Source: Hypoxylon rubiginosum
Lineage: Eukaryota; Ascomycota; Sordariomycetes; Xylariales; Hypoxylaceae
Reading direction: 5' to 3'
Length of the DNA: 64,000 bases
Assembly: GCA_902806565.1 (NCBI GenBank)
Contig: CADCXA010000020.1
Location: 1 to 64,000 of the forward strand
In this document: piece by piece, positions 50,764-61,975 of the stretch
Position numbering within the stretch: position 1 is the first letter of the stretch
How the letters are laid out: each line of letters begins with the position of its first letter
Position numbers and translations under genes: made by a program
The notes under the pieces: generated by a model
What the model was told of the DNA's origin: nothing
The model's database searches: none
The model's input: only the letters and a program-made list of their open reading frames with translations

Positions 50764-53700
50764 TTACAAGGCAATTCCGTTGTTCGTGCAGACCTGGTGC
50801 GCAAATTTGGTAATGGTCAATGTGGGACCGAGAAGCTGCTGGAAGGGAATGTCCATGCTGTACTCCTTGAAGATCCAGTTTCGCAGCTCGGCACCGATCA
50901 TACTGTCGATACCGTAGTCGGCGATGGACCTGACCTCCGGCTCGAACTCCTCTGGGTCGAGCAGCAGCATGCGAGCTAGCTTGCCGATGAAGTGCTCTGT
51001 CACCGCCCCGATGGCCTCAGCAGGAGACGCGGCAGCCTTCATAGTCGCAAGGATGCTCTGTCCTCCGGCACCCGCAGCGTCTTCGGCGGAAGAGTTCATG
51101 TCGTGGACAACTTGGCTGAAGCGGATGTCTTCAACCCAGAAGCTGTCGGCAGCACCAGCGTCGTTGACGGCCTTCTGGAGCTTGGAGGGGTCAAGACCGA
51201 CGACGATGTGATCCGTGGCGCTGTTCGTGATCTGGGAGTGGATAGCGGCCTCGAAGGACTCGAGGAGGTGCTCCTCGTCAATACCGTACATTCCCTTGCG
51301 CTTGAGGGCCTCCTCGATCTCCGTGTTCTCAGATACGACACCGACACCGAGAACCATAGGCAGGATAACCGAGACGGCAGCCTTGTTTGCAACAGTGCGG
51401 TGGCGTGCAAGGGCATCAAGGTAGGCGTTGGCGGCGGAGTAGTTGGCCTGGCCCGGAGTACCGAGGGTTCCGGAGACGGAACTGGTCATGAGGAAAAAGT
51501 CGAGAGGCGTGTCTGAGAGAACAGAGTGGAGGTTCTGGGCACCCAGAATCTTGGGCTCCACAGACGTCTTCCAGTTCTGGAAAGACATGGAGTGGAAAAT
51601 ACCATCCTACAATATCTTATTAGTTTGTGTCATCATATTTAGACTGGAGGAACTTACTCGGAGGACCATGGCAGCGTGGACAACACCCTTGATCGGGTGC
51701 TTGGGCGAAACACCTGCAACAGCGCGAGCTACATCAGCCGCAGAGGTAGCATCACCCCTCACTACCTGGACGATAGCGCCAGCGGCTTCAATGTCGCTGA
51801 CAAGCTTGGCAGCAGACTTGGAGTCAGCGCCGGAACGGGAGAGGAAGGTGAATCGTCGTGCACCGGATTCCATCATCCACGAGGTCAGACTACGTCCAAG
51901 ACCACCCAAGCAGCCGACAAGCAGGTAAGTGGACTCGGGGCTGAACTTGAGCGGGGATCGGGTCGGCAGAGTCTGGATCTGCGCCTCGGATCGCTCGTAT
52001 GAAACGACCGGCTTAACCGCACCGAAAGAATCGGAGAAGTCGGAGACAGCCTGGTCGAGGTGGGCCAGGTTGACGGACTGGACCTGGCCAGGAGCAATAA
52101 TCGATCCTTGCTTGAACATGCGGACGATAGTCGGCAACAAGGCGGAGACGATCTCGGGACGAGCCTCATAGATATCGAGGATGTCGAAAGGCAGGTAGCT
52201 GGCGCCTTTCTGAACCGGAACGGTGTCAAGCGCGTTTCGGCTCAGCACGTTCTTTCGGCCTCCATCTAAGAAGCGGCCGAAACGAGCGATGCATCGCCAC
52301 GCCTCGCGGGCAGCGGCAGGGTCTACATGACCGGCGCTGAAGACGACATCCGCTCCGTTGCCGTTTGTCAGTTCCTGCAGGCGCTCGGAAACGAGACCGG
52401 TAGCAGTTTTGATGATATGGGTAGCATCGAGGCCGAGCTGGCTCCGGAGGTAGTCGGCTTCCTCCTGGGTCTCAACTACGACATACGGAAGAGCACCCTT
52501 CAGCTGAGCAATCTTAACGGCGGCAATACCGCTGGTGCCAGTGCCCTGTAGGATGAGGACGATTTCTCCTGCCTTTACCTGCGCAAGAGTCTCAAGACCG
52601 TGCAGAGCCGCGGCGTAGGCCACCAGCGTGCTTACGGCAGTGGCCATATCGTCGCCAGCTTCAATCTTGTGCAGCAGCGTAGCCGGAACCTGCTGGTAGC
52701 TAGAGAACTTGTCCGAGTTGAAGCCGACGACCTTGTCACCAACCTTAAGGGACTGAACACCCGATCCGACCTTCTTTACAATACCGCCAATCTCGTGGCT
52801 GAATGTGGTCGGGTAGTCAGCTCCAGTAATGACACGAACACCCTCTCTTGTCAAGCCGCTGTATAGTACCTGGACTTCAACATGGCCAGGCTTGACACCT
52901 TCCTCGCTGTCGAGTTGCTGCTGGAAGACGACCTTGTTCTTAAGGACCTTGCCCGTGAGGCGATCCTCGGGGGAGAAGCTCGCCGATTCGGTCTTTTGAG
53001 CCGCAGTGAAAACACTGTTCAGGCTCTCGTTACGAACGAGACGGCTGATGTAGGTCTTTCCGTTGGCAACAGCAAACTCGCGCTCAGGAGTCTCATCCTT
53101 GACAAGCTGCTGCTGGGCAAACTTCTTGATGGACTCTACGGCTTGGCGCGGCTCAACGCTGTCAATGTCGATGCTCAAGGTTCTGAAGTCAAGCGAAGCC
53201 TGCTCAGACGTGATGACTCTGGCGAGACCGGAGGTCATGGCGAATTCGGGCCTGCTGCCATTGAGGATACCGGAGGGGTTGACCCATAGAAGAGACGCAG
53301 CCGACTTGATAATATTCTGAATGGCGGCGAACTCCGACTCGTTCAGGGTGAACAGAGTGGGGCCCTCGAAGTCGGCGAGCAGGATGACATGCTCGAATAT
53401 GGGCGCATCAATGCAGTCCTTGAGGCCGGTGACCGTGACATCCCAGTGAAGGGACTCCAAGGCACTCTTGACTTGCGATACAACCGGAGACTGGGCTGTG
53501 CGGTAGACAAGTTGAACCTCGTGGCCCGAGGTAGACTTCACGCTGCTAGCAAGAGCGCCAGTGCTGCAAATTGCGGCGCCGGAGCTTCCCTTAACGATCT
53601 TGTTGAAGTCGACGAAGCCAGCCTCGTAGAGGGCAGTGCCAGCAGCAGGGGCATCGTAGACCACGTGTCCGCCGGCCTTAACGGTGCCCTGAAGTTTGGA

Positions 53701-56700
53701 AATGATGTCGACGATCGAGGGGGTTCCATCGGCGGCAATCAAAATATCGTATGAGCCTGGCTTCAGGCCCTGGCCCTCTGCCTCCTCGGCAAGGTCAAGC
53801 TTCGTAACCTTGGCATTGTGATATCCGGTGGTGGCTGCCTTGGCTACTTCTAGCTCCTCATCAGACGTGACAATGGCCATGTAGGTGGCTTGAGGGTTCT
53901 TCTGGAGCACTGCCGGTGCGTACTTGGAGCCAACCTCAATGATCTTCCGACTGGGGTACTTGAACAAGGCGAGGTTCACCAGGTCCGCAGCGGTCAAGGC
54001 ACCGATATCCGAGTCAGCCGTGAGGCTGTCGAAGTCCTGCTCCCAGGCCATAGTGCCATAGGGTGCCTCCTTGAGTGCGCTCTCTGCCTTCTGCGGAACG
54101 GCAGCCTCGTAGCTGGTGGTGCGTACGTTGATAATCTCCATGACCATCTTGCCATCAGCGGCGGTCATCTGGACGCTGTTCTCGAAAGATCGGATACCTC
54201 GCCTGTCAACCCAAGCGTAGGCAGTAGCCTTCTGGGTTTCAAGCTGCTCCTTGGTTGGCGGCCAGATGGTGACTTCGTCGACCTGGACGGGCACGACACC
54301 ACAGTCCATAGCACTGGTGCGACCAGCATAAATGGCAGCGATACTGAGTTGCAAGGTGGAGTCGACAACTGCCGGGTGCAGGGCATATCTAGACTCACCC
54401 AGGGACTCATCGACAACCTGCTTGATGTTGGTGGTGCAGCTAGCCGCGTAGTTCTTGCCATCAAATCTGATGTCATCCATATCCTGGAAAGTCGGGCCGT
54501 AGTCGAAACCAACATCACGGAGAGCCTGGTTCCAGGCCTTACCGCTGGCACGCTGGGTGAACTGGGGTGTCTGGCGGGGTGCCTTTCCACGGGGGTGAGT
54601 GTTGATGCTGACACTGCCGGCCATGTGCTCCTTCTTCACGTTGTCGCTGTCGATGGACGAGACGCTGAAGTCCCACCAGGTGGTCTTCGCCTCGGCTTCT
54701 CCGAACACAGAGGGACGGATGGTGAATAGGACCTCGATTCCATCGTCATCATCAGGGGTCACGAGAGCCTTCTTGATGGACACGTCTCGCAGAACGTAGC
54801 TGTCAATCTCAACGGGCTTGTCGCTCAAGTCGTTGAGCTGGGTGACAGCCTCAACAGCCATAGAGAAGTAGCCAGCAGCGGGGAACACAGATTCGCCACC
54901 GAGGAAATGGTCCTTCAACCACGGCAGGTCACGAGTCCGGAGAACGTTCCTCCAGGTGGGCTCGGCCAGAGAAGATCCAATGACAAATTGTCCGAGAACA
55001 TCGTGTCGAGGGAATTTGGGCACTCGCTGTTCGTGACTGGCACGGCTCTCGGCCCAGAATGGACGAGTGTAGTTCCACTGGTAGGGAGGTAGATCGACAA
55101 TGACCGATCCTCGGGTCGAGGTAGGCTTGCCCCTGCGCGATCTCTCCTCAACGTATGCGCTCGTGACACGCTCCATGTCAAGAGGATAGCTGCGGTTGAA
55201 CATCTCACCCGCAAGCTTCAGGAGTTGAACAGCAGAGTCGGTTCCCCTCAGTAGAGTGGGGAGGTACTCCAGTTTCTCAGCCTTCAGCTCAGCCTTGATC
55301 TGCTTGATAGGACCGGCCATAGCAGAGTGAGGGCCAACCTCGATGAAAAGGTCGACGTTCTCAAACTCCTTGGTGGTCAGAATGGTCTGGACGGCCTGGT
55401 TGAATAGCACGGGGCTGCGCAGGTTGGCACTCCAGTAGGCGTGGTCCAAGACGGTCATTTCTGGGATGACCGCGTTGGTGACGGAAGACACCATCTTGGC
55501 AGTCGTGGGGGTGGGCAGGTCGAATGCCAAGTGGTTCTTCGCCGCAATGACGAGCTTCTCATACTTAGATGACACCGGGGCCATGTGGTGAGAGTGGTAA
55601 GCCTTGCCATTTGTCTTGACAAGGCGAGCAAAGATGCTGGCACTATCAAGCTTGGTCTTAACAATGTCCAAAGCATCGGCATCTCCACTGAGGGTGACAC
55701 CGGATGGGGAGTTATGGCAAGCAACGACGACCTTGCCCTGGACGCCCTCAAGGTAGGGCTTGACGGCATCGGCGCCAAGACCAACGGCCATCATAGCACC
55801 GTTGGTGTTGACGTCACGCGTGACCTTTCCACGGTAGTAGGCAACGGTAATAGCCTCGCGGGCCGAAATCAATCCAGCAGCGTACGCAGCAGCAATTTCA
55901 CCAGATGAGTGGCCGACGGTGACAGTAGGGCGAATACCCCAGTACTCAAGTAGCTGCACGATAGCGACTTGGATAGCAGTGCAGAGAGGCTGAGAGAACT
56001 CGGCCTCGCCGACACGAGAGCTGTCTGCGGGTTCGAGGAGGACATCCTCAATCGACCATTCCGGTCCATCAGGGAGCTCCTCGAGGGCAAGGTCGAGGAC
56101 GCGGATGGACCTCAGGAAGCGTGGGCTGTACTCCATCAATTCAGCACCCATACGGGCCCATTGGGCACCCTGTCCGGTGAAAACGAAGCCTACGTTATGG
56201 ACGGTCTTCTTCTCCGCGAAGCTGAACGACGCGGCCACGTTCTTAAACATGTCGTTGACGGTAATGTGGCTGGCGACGGTGAAGGCCTTGCTCTGAAGAA
56301 TACTCCTTCGGTTGGCAAGGGTGTAGGAGAGATCAAGCAAGTTGTACTTGTCGACAACATGTCCGTGGGCGTCAATGTTACGCTTGAGGGTAGCCTTGTC
56401 ATGGGCCGAGAAAGGCAGCAGGAAAGGGCGCTTGCGGAGGGCGGCTCGGCGAGGGGCCAAGAGCCGTCGGGGTTCGTTGCTGTCAATGTACTTGTAGCTC
56501 TGGGTTCGTCCAAGCAGAGACTCGGCATCCTCGACAATGATGTGGGCGTTAGTGCCTCCATAACCGAAACTGTTAATGGACACACGCTTCACAGGCAGGT
56601 GTGCCGGGAAAGGGGTAGGCTCAGTAACGACCTTGACCTTCCAGTCGTCCCACTTGATCTTGGGGTTCGGGGTAACGAGACCACGGGTAGGCGGGATAAT

Positions 56701-58037
56701 ACCACGCTCGACAGTTAGGATTGCCTTGATGAGCGCCGACAGGCCGCTAGCAGCCTCACTGTGACCAATGTTGGTCTTGACGGCACCGATCCATAGGGGC
56801 TCTTCACCGGCCTTGCGGTTCTTGTTCATCGCCATGGCGACGGCGTTCACCTCGAGAGGGTCACCGATGGAAGTACCTGTTCCGTGACACTCGAAGTAGC
56901 CAGTAAGACGAGGGTCAAGGTCTCCTCCACGCTTGTAGGCATGGGCAATAACGTCGGCTTGACCCTCGCGGTTCGGGTGGGTAATACCAACTGCGGGGAC
57001 CTTACCGTTGGAGTTAACGGCGGTGGATCGGATAACACCACGGATCGGGTCGCCATCGCGAATAGCGTCAGAAAGACGCTTAAGGTAAACAGCACCGACA
57101 CCATCAGCACGGCCATAACCATTCGCTTTCTCATCGAAGGTGTGGCACGTCGAGGTGGGCGACAAGACACCGAGCTTAGCCGTGTTCATGTGCTGGTCGA
57201 CGGTAATGATAAGGTTAACACCGCCCACGATGGCGCCCTCGGCCTCCTTGTTTCGCAGGGCGTTGCAGGCATTATGTAAAGCATATACTGACGACGAGCA
57301 AGCCGTGTTGACGACTATGCTAGGACCGTTCAGGTTAAAGACGTGACTAATACGGTTACTAATAATACCAGGGTCAACACCCGTGGCAGCTAAGCTGTGT
57401 CGGAACGAGTGCTCCTTGAAGGACATCTGCTGCCAGTCGGCAGTGAAACTGGCAGCGAAAACGGCAGTGCGAGTGCCAGAAATGGCATCGAGGGAGATAC
57501 CGCCGGATTCCAAAGCTTCATAACAGACTTCGAGAAGCTTGCGTTGTTGGGGGTCCATCCACATGGCCTCAATAGGCGTCATGCCGAATAGACCAGGGTC
57601 GAAGTTAGACAAATCATCATGTAGGAAATATCCACCATAAACGCCGAAACTCCCCGGACGGTCATTGTTCTTGTGAAAATGAGCGTCAATGTTGAAACGA
57701 GTGGAAGGGACCTTGGGCGTTCTGCCGGTCTTCTTGTTGATCATCATGTCCCAGAATTCGGCCGGCGATCGAACATCTCCAGGGAGGCGGCAGCCTACAG
57801 GTTGATTAGCTCATCAAAGCTATCATATCACTGAGCGGAATGGTCCAACTTACCCATGCCGACAACGGCGATTGGTTCCAACTGCTCATCCAGAGGCTTC
57901 TCCGCATAGTCGGGGAAGTTAACAGCTGGGTAGTCGCTGGTAACATCACCGTTAACGCTGGAGCCGACACTGGTGCCAGGCGTCTCGCCTTCGGAGGCGG
58001 ACGACGACGAGCTAGCTGCCCTCAGGATGCTAGGCAT
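50764..58037 (-). CDS. Highly reducing polyketide synthase, core enzyme
   Basis: Iterative type I PKS building the cluster's chain from malonyl-CoA. Three exons, 57854-58037, 51658-57794 and 50764-51606, give 2387 residues. Domains in order: KS (about 50-480) with Cys227 in VVNTACSSS, His365 in ECHGTGTSIGDP and His406 in KTNIGHSEA; AT (about 590-950) with Ser691 in GHSSGEIAAA; DH (about 990-1280) with His1024 in LPWLKDHF...PAAGY and Asp1206; a short, motif-less methyltransferase-like remnant (about 1310-1450); ER (about 1660-1980) whose cofactor stretch reads GTGTSGIAA; KR (about 2000-2240) with GCLGGLG at 2022, Ser2149/2150, Tyr2163 and Asn2167; ACP with Ser2342 in YGIDSM. There is no thioesterase, reductase or carnitine-acyltransferase end domain. 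Length matches an HR-PKS lacking a working methyltransferase. The promoter carries the shared 13-bp word about 990 bp upstream. Confidence 0.95.
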
Positions 58038-59024
58038 GGTGAATGATTGTTGGATGATAGTCGGACGAGAGAACCTAAGCTCGTATGATCGTACGATGGG
58101 CTGGATTTAAATTATCCCCTTGTGATGATCGGGATATTCGAAGCTGAGATGTTTAAACCAGAGCCGTGCCTTCGAATATTTTATCTATCTCAGCGCCCAG
58201 GTTAGGAACAAGTTCTGGTGGCGAGAAAGCACGGGGGTGGAAGAGGGCGGACCGTACTTTGCTGTCATATCTCGCAGCGCCCTCGCGCCAGAGGACAATT
58301 CTTCCGTTTTTCCGCTGGTTCCGTCCCTGCAACGGTGAGCTGAAATCGAGATAGGGCAAGTTGAGCCCGATCTATCCCCTTGATGCCACGATCCGAACGG
58401 CGTCGTAGGCCTTGCTCGCGCTGAAACCGCCTCAGATCGGCCGCCTAGCCCTGCCCGCTCATCCTTCCGAACTGACTAACGAGTTTCAGGACAATCGTCG
58501 TTCTAGACCGCCGGCTACGTTCTACATGGATAAGAGATGTAGGCATCACGGAGTTGAAACGGCGTTGATTAGAATGCAGGTAAGATTCCTAATACCCAAT
58601 ACGGAAATCTCCCAGGGCGGCCCGAAACACCCCGGACCGCTTTGCACGATTCGCACCCCACGGGCCCGTTGCGGAATCCTCCTACGCGCGCCGCACTTCT
58701 TTATTAAAAACTTTGCCACGCGGTGTAAGCAATCCTCTTTGATATGGGCGGATTCATATCCAGGGTCCTCCAACCAACCCCCGTGGTGGTCGGAGGCTGA
58801 CAGGTAAGCAGGCGAGGTTACGAAATGGCGCTATCTCGTCGACTGATAACGAGCCTCTCCCTTTTTTTCTTTCTCTTTCAGTCTCGGCCCTTCAAAAGCC
58901 ATCAGCCAATTAGATATTGACAGGATGAAATCTGACATGTGCTTTCCACGGCATGCGCTCTCGGGTTACGTCTACTTTCAGCTAATCAGATTGAGAGAGG
59001 TTGAAGTGAGATCTGCTGCCAACG

Positions 59025-59037
59025 TAAGGATGCCCTC
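59025..59037 (+). promoter_or_regulatory. Shared 13-bp promoter word, copy 3
   Basis: Identical to the copies at 37701 and 45650; with copy 2 the match is 15 bp (CGTAAGGATGCCCTC). It lies about 990 bp upstream of the PKS start. Confidence 0.6.
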
Positions 59038-59802
59038 ACCGACACCTTAACTTCTTCATCAGAGCATTTGACGTTGTACAGACTTGTTCAATTAGGACTA
59101 TTGATTCAATCCAGTGCGACGAGGATGCAGGGGGTCCGATAAGTATCAGAATATGCACCCGGCGCTTTTCGTTTTTCCGTTATATCCATGATAAGATGCC
59201 ATTGCTAAACGAGACATCGAGGAATGCTTACTAGCGAGGTAGCATTCTCTTATTCTCACAACCTGGAGGAGAGCATGGGAATAGGCTTGAACTAGTTTCA
59301 ACTGCACATGTCATCGCCGATCTGTGCTACGTTGGTACCTTTTTCACGAGTTCTTCAACTACCTAGATACATACCTCCTACCTAGCGCGAACTCATGGGA
59401 GGAAATAGGCGGTGTACCTACCTTTTTAACTTGATGATGTGAGATCTTTTCTAAAGGCTAGGGAGGTACAGATCAGCACTCTTCCAGCTAGCTCCCAAAC
59501 TTCGAATCCTAAATATCTGTTTTCATAACTACATGGCATCTGTTATGATAGTAATCTCAACACATACACACGTTCCAACCAATATCCTATGATAGAACAT
59601 TTACCTCATCTTCGTTTCTTTTTAGAGATGTAGGAACCTCTAGGTAGGTTAGAAAAGAGGGGAAAGGGGCCGAATCCATTAGATAAATCTACCTAGGCAC
59701 AATAGAAAGGGGACAAGACGGGAAAGGGAAATTTAAAAAATGAAATTAGATAATAACTGCCTCCGGCTAGGCATGAACCGACGTATCTTGGTATAAAAAC
59801 TT

Positions 59803-59899
59803 TGCATCCACCGGGATTTGCACCCGGGTCTTTCCTTACCACTTGACCATCTGTAGGTACGATGGGAGAGGAATAAGCTAACTACTGCTCCATGGATGC
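59803..59899 (-). tRNA. tRNA-Gly(CCC)-like gene with a 25-nt intron
   Basis: On the minus strand all four stems pair: acceptor GCATCCA with TGGATGC (7 of 7), D stem GAGC with GCTT (one G-U), anticodon stem TTCCT with AGGAA (5 of 5) and T stem CCGGG with CCCGG (5 of 5). The anticodon loop is CTCCCA plus A38 with an intron at 59838-59862, at the canonical 37/38 position, giving anticodon CCC (59864-59866). The discriminator is A and a TTTTT run, a Pol III stop, begins five bases after the acceptor stem. Oddities: the T loop has G at the usual pseudouridine position 55 and the D loop lacks the GG pair, so it may be a diverged or pseudo-tRNA. Confidence 0.65.
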
Positions 59900-60333
59900 C
59901 TTGGTATCTGTAATCCTTGAACTCTATAGTAGTTATGACCTCTATTAGGTGTTATAACCTTTGCTTGCCCTAGTCAGCTATGTTCAAAGAGAGCCAGGGG
60001 AGCGACAAATGAGCTAGCATAAGCTTGAGAAAGCTCATTGTTAACAGTGAAAATACTCTACTTAAATGATTGCATTCGAGCATACTCTAGCTGCGCATTC
60101 CTTCAGTTGCATCAAAGGCAACCTGGACATATCATATATTTGAGGTAAGGATATCGCATCACTGCCGAATAAAGGGGGAGATTTAGAAAAGGTATTATCT
60201 AATCAAAAAAGGCCTATATAGGACTTTATAACAGGACAAGAGATACAATAAGGAAAATCTACACGCAATAATCCAAGATATTAACTTCCACCAACATTTT
60301 GACATTTACCCGCTCGACATAGCATTCGACGTT

Positions 60334-61462
60334 TCAAATGTGTAAGTTGACCTGGGCGTCAGTCCAAGTCCAAAACTCCCGCGCCACCCCGGTACCGCCT
60401 TCAGACTTGGTCTTGGATGCCTTGACCATCGCCTTTGAAATGTTCCAAAATCTTCCCCATGGAGCGACTGGGTTCACCGTTAGTTAACCTTGCTTCGCGA
60501 CAACATTGCCAAGAGTCGGGTAAGGGGTAGGGTCAAGTACTTACTAAACTCGCCAGACTTCTCGATGGTAACCTGGGGAGAGCAGCCGGCGAACAGCATG
60601 GTGTAGGTGCCGTAGATCGGGGGGAAGAGGAAGGTCTTGCGGAGGAACCAGATCATGAAGGGGCCCATGCCGCGCCAGAAGTCGGAGTCGAGGTTGCCCG
60701 GGTTGAGCGAGACGGAGACGACGCCGTCGGCCCGGTGGCGGGCGGCGAACTCGGTCGCGTGCAGGTAGTTTCCCAGCTTGCTGGTGAAGTACTGCTCGAC
60801 GGAGCTCTTGCTGACCATGTCGGGCAGCTTCTCGACGAACCCTTTCGGCGTCGTGCCCTCGGCGGCTGAAGAAGACACCCAGACGACGCGGACGGAGCCG
60901 GCGGGCGCTGTCTTGGCCGTCGACACGAGGAGCGGCGCCAGGTACTTGGTGAAGGCGAACGGGCCGATGCAGTTGACGCCCAGCTGCAGCTCGTAGCCCT
61001 GCTTCGTCGTGCTACCCTTGTCCGGGTACCCGACGCCGGCGTTGTTGAAGAGGAGGTGCAGCTTGGCCTCGCGGCGGAGGAACTCGTCGGCCGACGTCCG
61101 GACGGTCGGGAGGTCGGCGAGGTCGAGCCGGATGTAGACCAGGTCGCCGGCCGACTTGGGGACGGCGGCCCGGATCTCGTCCATGGCCTGGCGCGTCTTC
61201 TCCTCGGACCGCGCCATCATGTACACCTTGGCGTTCTTGGAGTAGAGGATCTGGGCCGCGAGCTTGCCGATGCCGCTGTTGGACCCGGTTACGATGACGA
61301 CCTGGTACGATGTTTAGTAAAATGGGAACGCTTATTTGGTTATGGTATGGGTCTAGCCATGGAAGATTTGGGCGGACTCACCTTGTCTGTCAAGTCTGGC
61401 ATGTCGTTTTCGGTGAAGGTCGGCTTTCCGGGGAAGGCCTGTCTAAAGAAGCTGATAGCCAT
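60334..61462 (-). CDS. Short-chain dehydrogenase/reductase
   Basis: NAD(P)H-dependent SDR of the retinol-dehydrogenase/WW-oxidoreductase type. Three exons, 61382-61462, 60545-61301 and 60334-60467, give 323 residues. Seen are the cofactor motif VIVTGSNSGIGKLAA right after the first intron, NNAG at the end of strand 4, and the active site VWVSSSAAEG with YFTSK as the Tyr-x3-Lys pair. The last intron (60468-60544) was chosen because it restores the family-typical tail WGRF...GGTGVAREFWTWTDAQV; reading through it would instead end at 60480. It is divergent from the second Zn2Cys6 regulator across a promoter full of CCGCGG-type sites. Confidence 0.88.
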
Positions 61463-61975
61463 TCTGATGTAGTAGTTTGGTTTCTGGTGCTATTTGTTGG
61501 TAGAATCAACTGTATGTACAGTGTTGACTGCGATAATGTATATGAGGTATCTGGGTAGCTAGATGAGTTCGCTTTGTGTTTGATTGTGTTGATGGTGTAC
61601 ATATCAAGAGACTCCAACAGTCTACCAAGGACGACCGGCATATATATACGCTGTATGCCATTGTGTTATTGTTACAATCTAGAAAGTAGAATAGGAGTCT
61701 TGCGAAAATTCCGCGGGTTTCCCCTATCCAATTTACAGTGGGTTGGGAGGTTAGTATGGGGTCGTACTAAATCCGCGGGTTCTGAATCAAACCCGCTGGA
61801 GTTATTTAAATCCGTGGCATTTTATTTGTGAAATCCGCGGTTTTGGAACTTCAGCTGCGCCGTATTCGATGACGCGAACGCCAATTACCGGGGACTTCCA
61901 GCTGAGGCGCTATCGAAACCCGATCTACGTCAAATTACCAGTAGATACTATCGGGATCCCTGAGCGGCTTTGGAG
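61463..61975. promoter_or_regulatory. Divergent promoter, SDR / second regulator
   Basis: The 513-bp interval between two genes reading away from each other. Its right half holds the CCGCGG cluster described separately. Confidence 0.6.
61706..61840. promoter_or_regulatory. Cluster of CCGCGG-type sites
   Basis: Within 135 bp there are three exact CCGCGG words (61711, 61773, 61835) and two near copies (CCGCTGG near 61793 and CCGTGG at 61812). Four are preceded by AAATCC or AATTCC and most are followed by (G)GTT, so the unit is roughly AAATCCGCGGGTT. CCG and CGG triplets in inverted arrangement are classical Zn2Cys6 recognition elements. The cluster ends about 135 bp before the start of a Zn2Cys6 gene. 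Confidence 0.65.

Larger units (their letters stand above)
58038..60333. promoter_or_regulatory. PKS upstream region with tRNA-like gene
   Basis: About 2.3 kb between the PKS start and the end of the SDR gene, both on the minus strand. It holds the PKS promoter, the third 13-bp word (59025-59037) and a tRNA-Gly-like gene (59803-59899). Otherwise I see no gene. Confidence 0.5.

Noticed and set aside
60480..60544. Unspliced C-terminus of the SDR ending at 60480
   Set aside because: Splicing to 60467 restores the usual SDR tail with a good branch site, so the read-through end is less likely.
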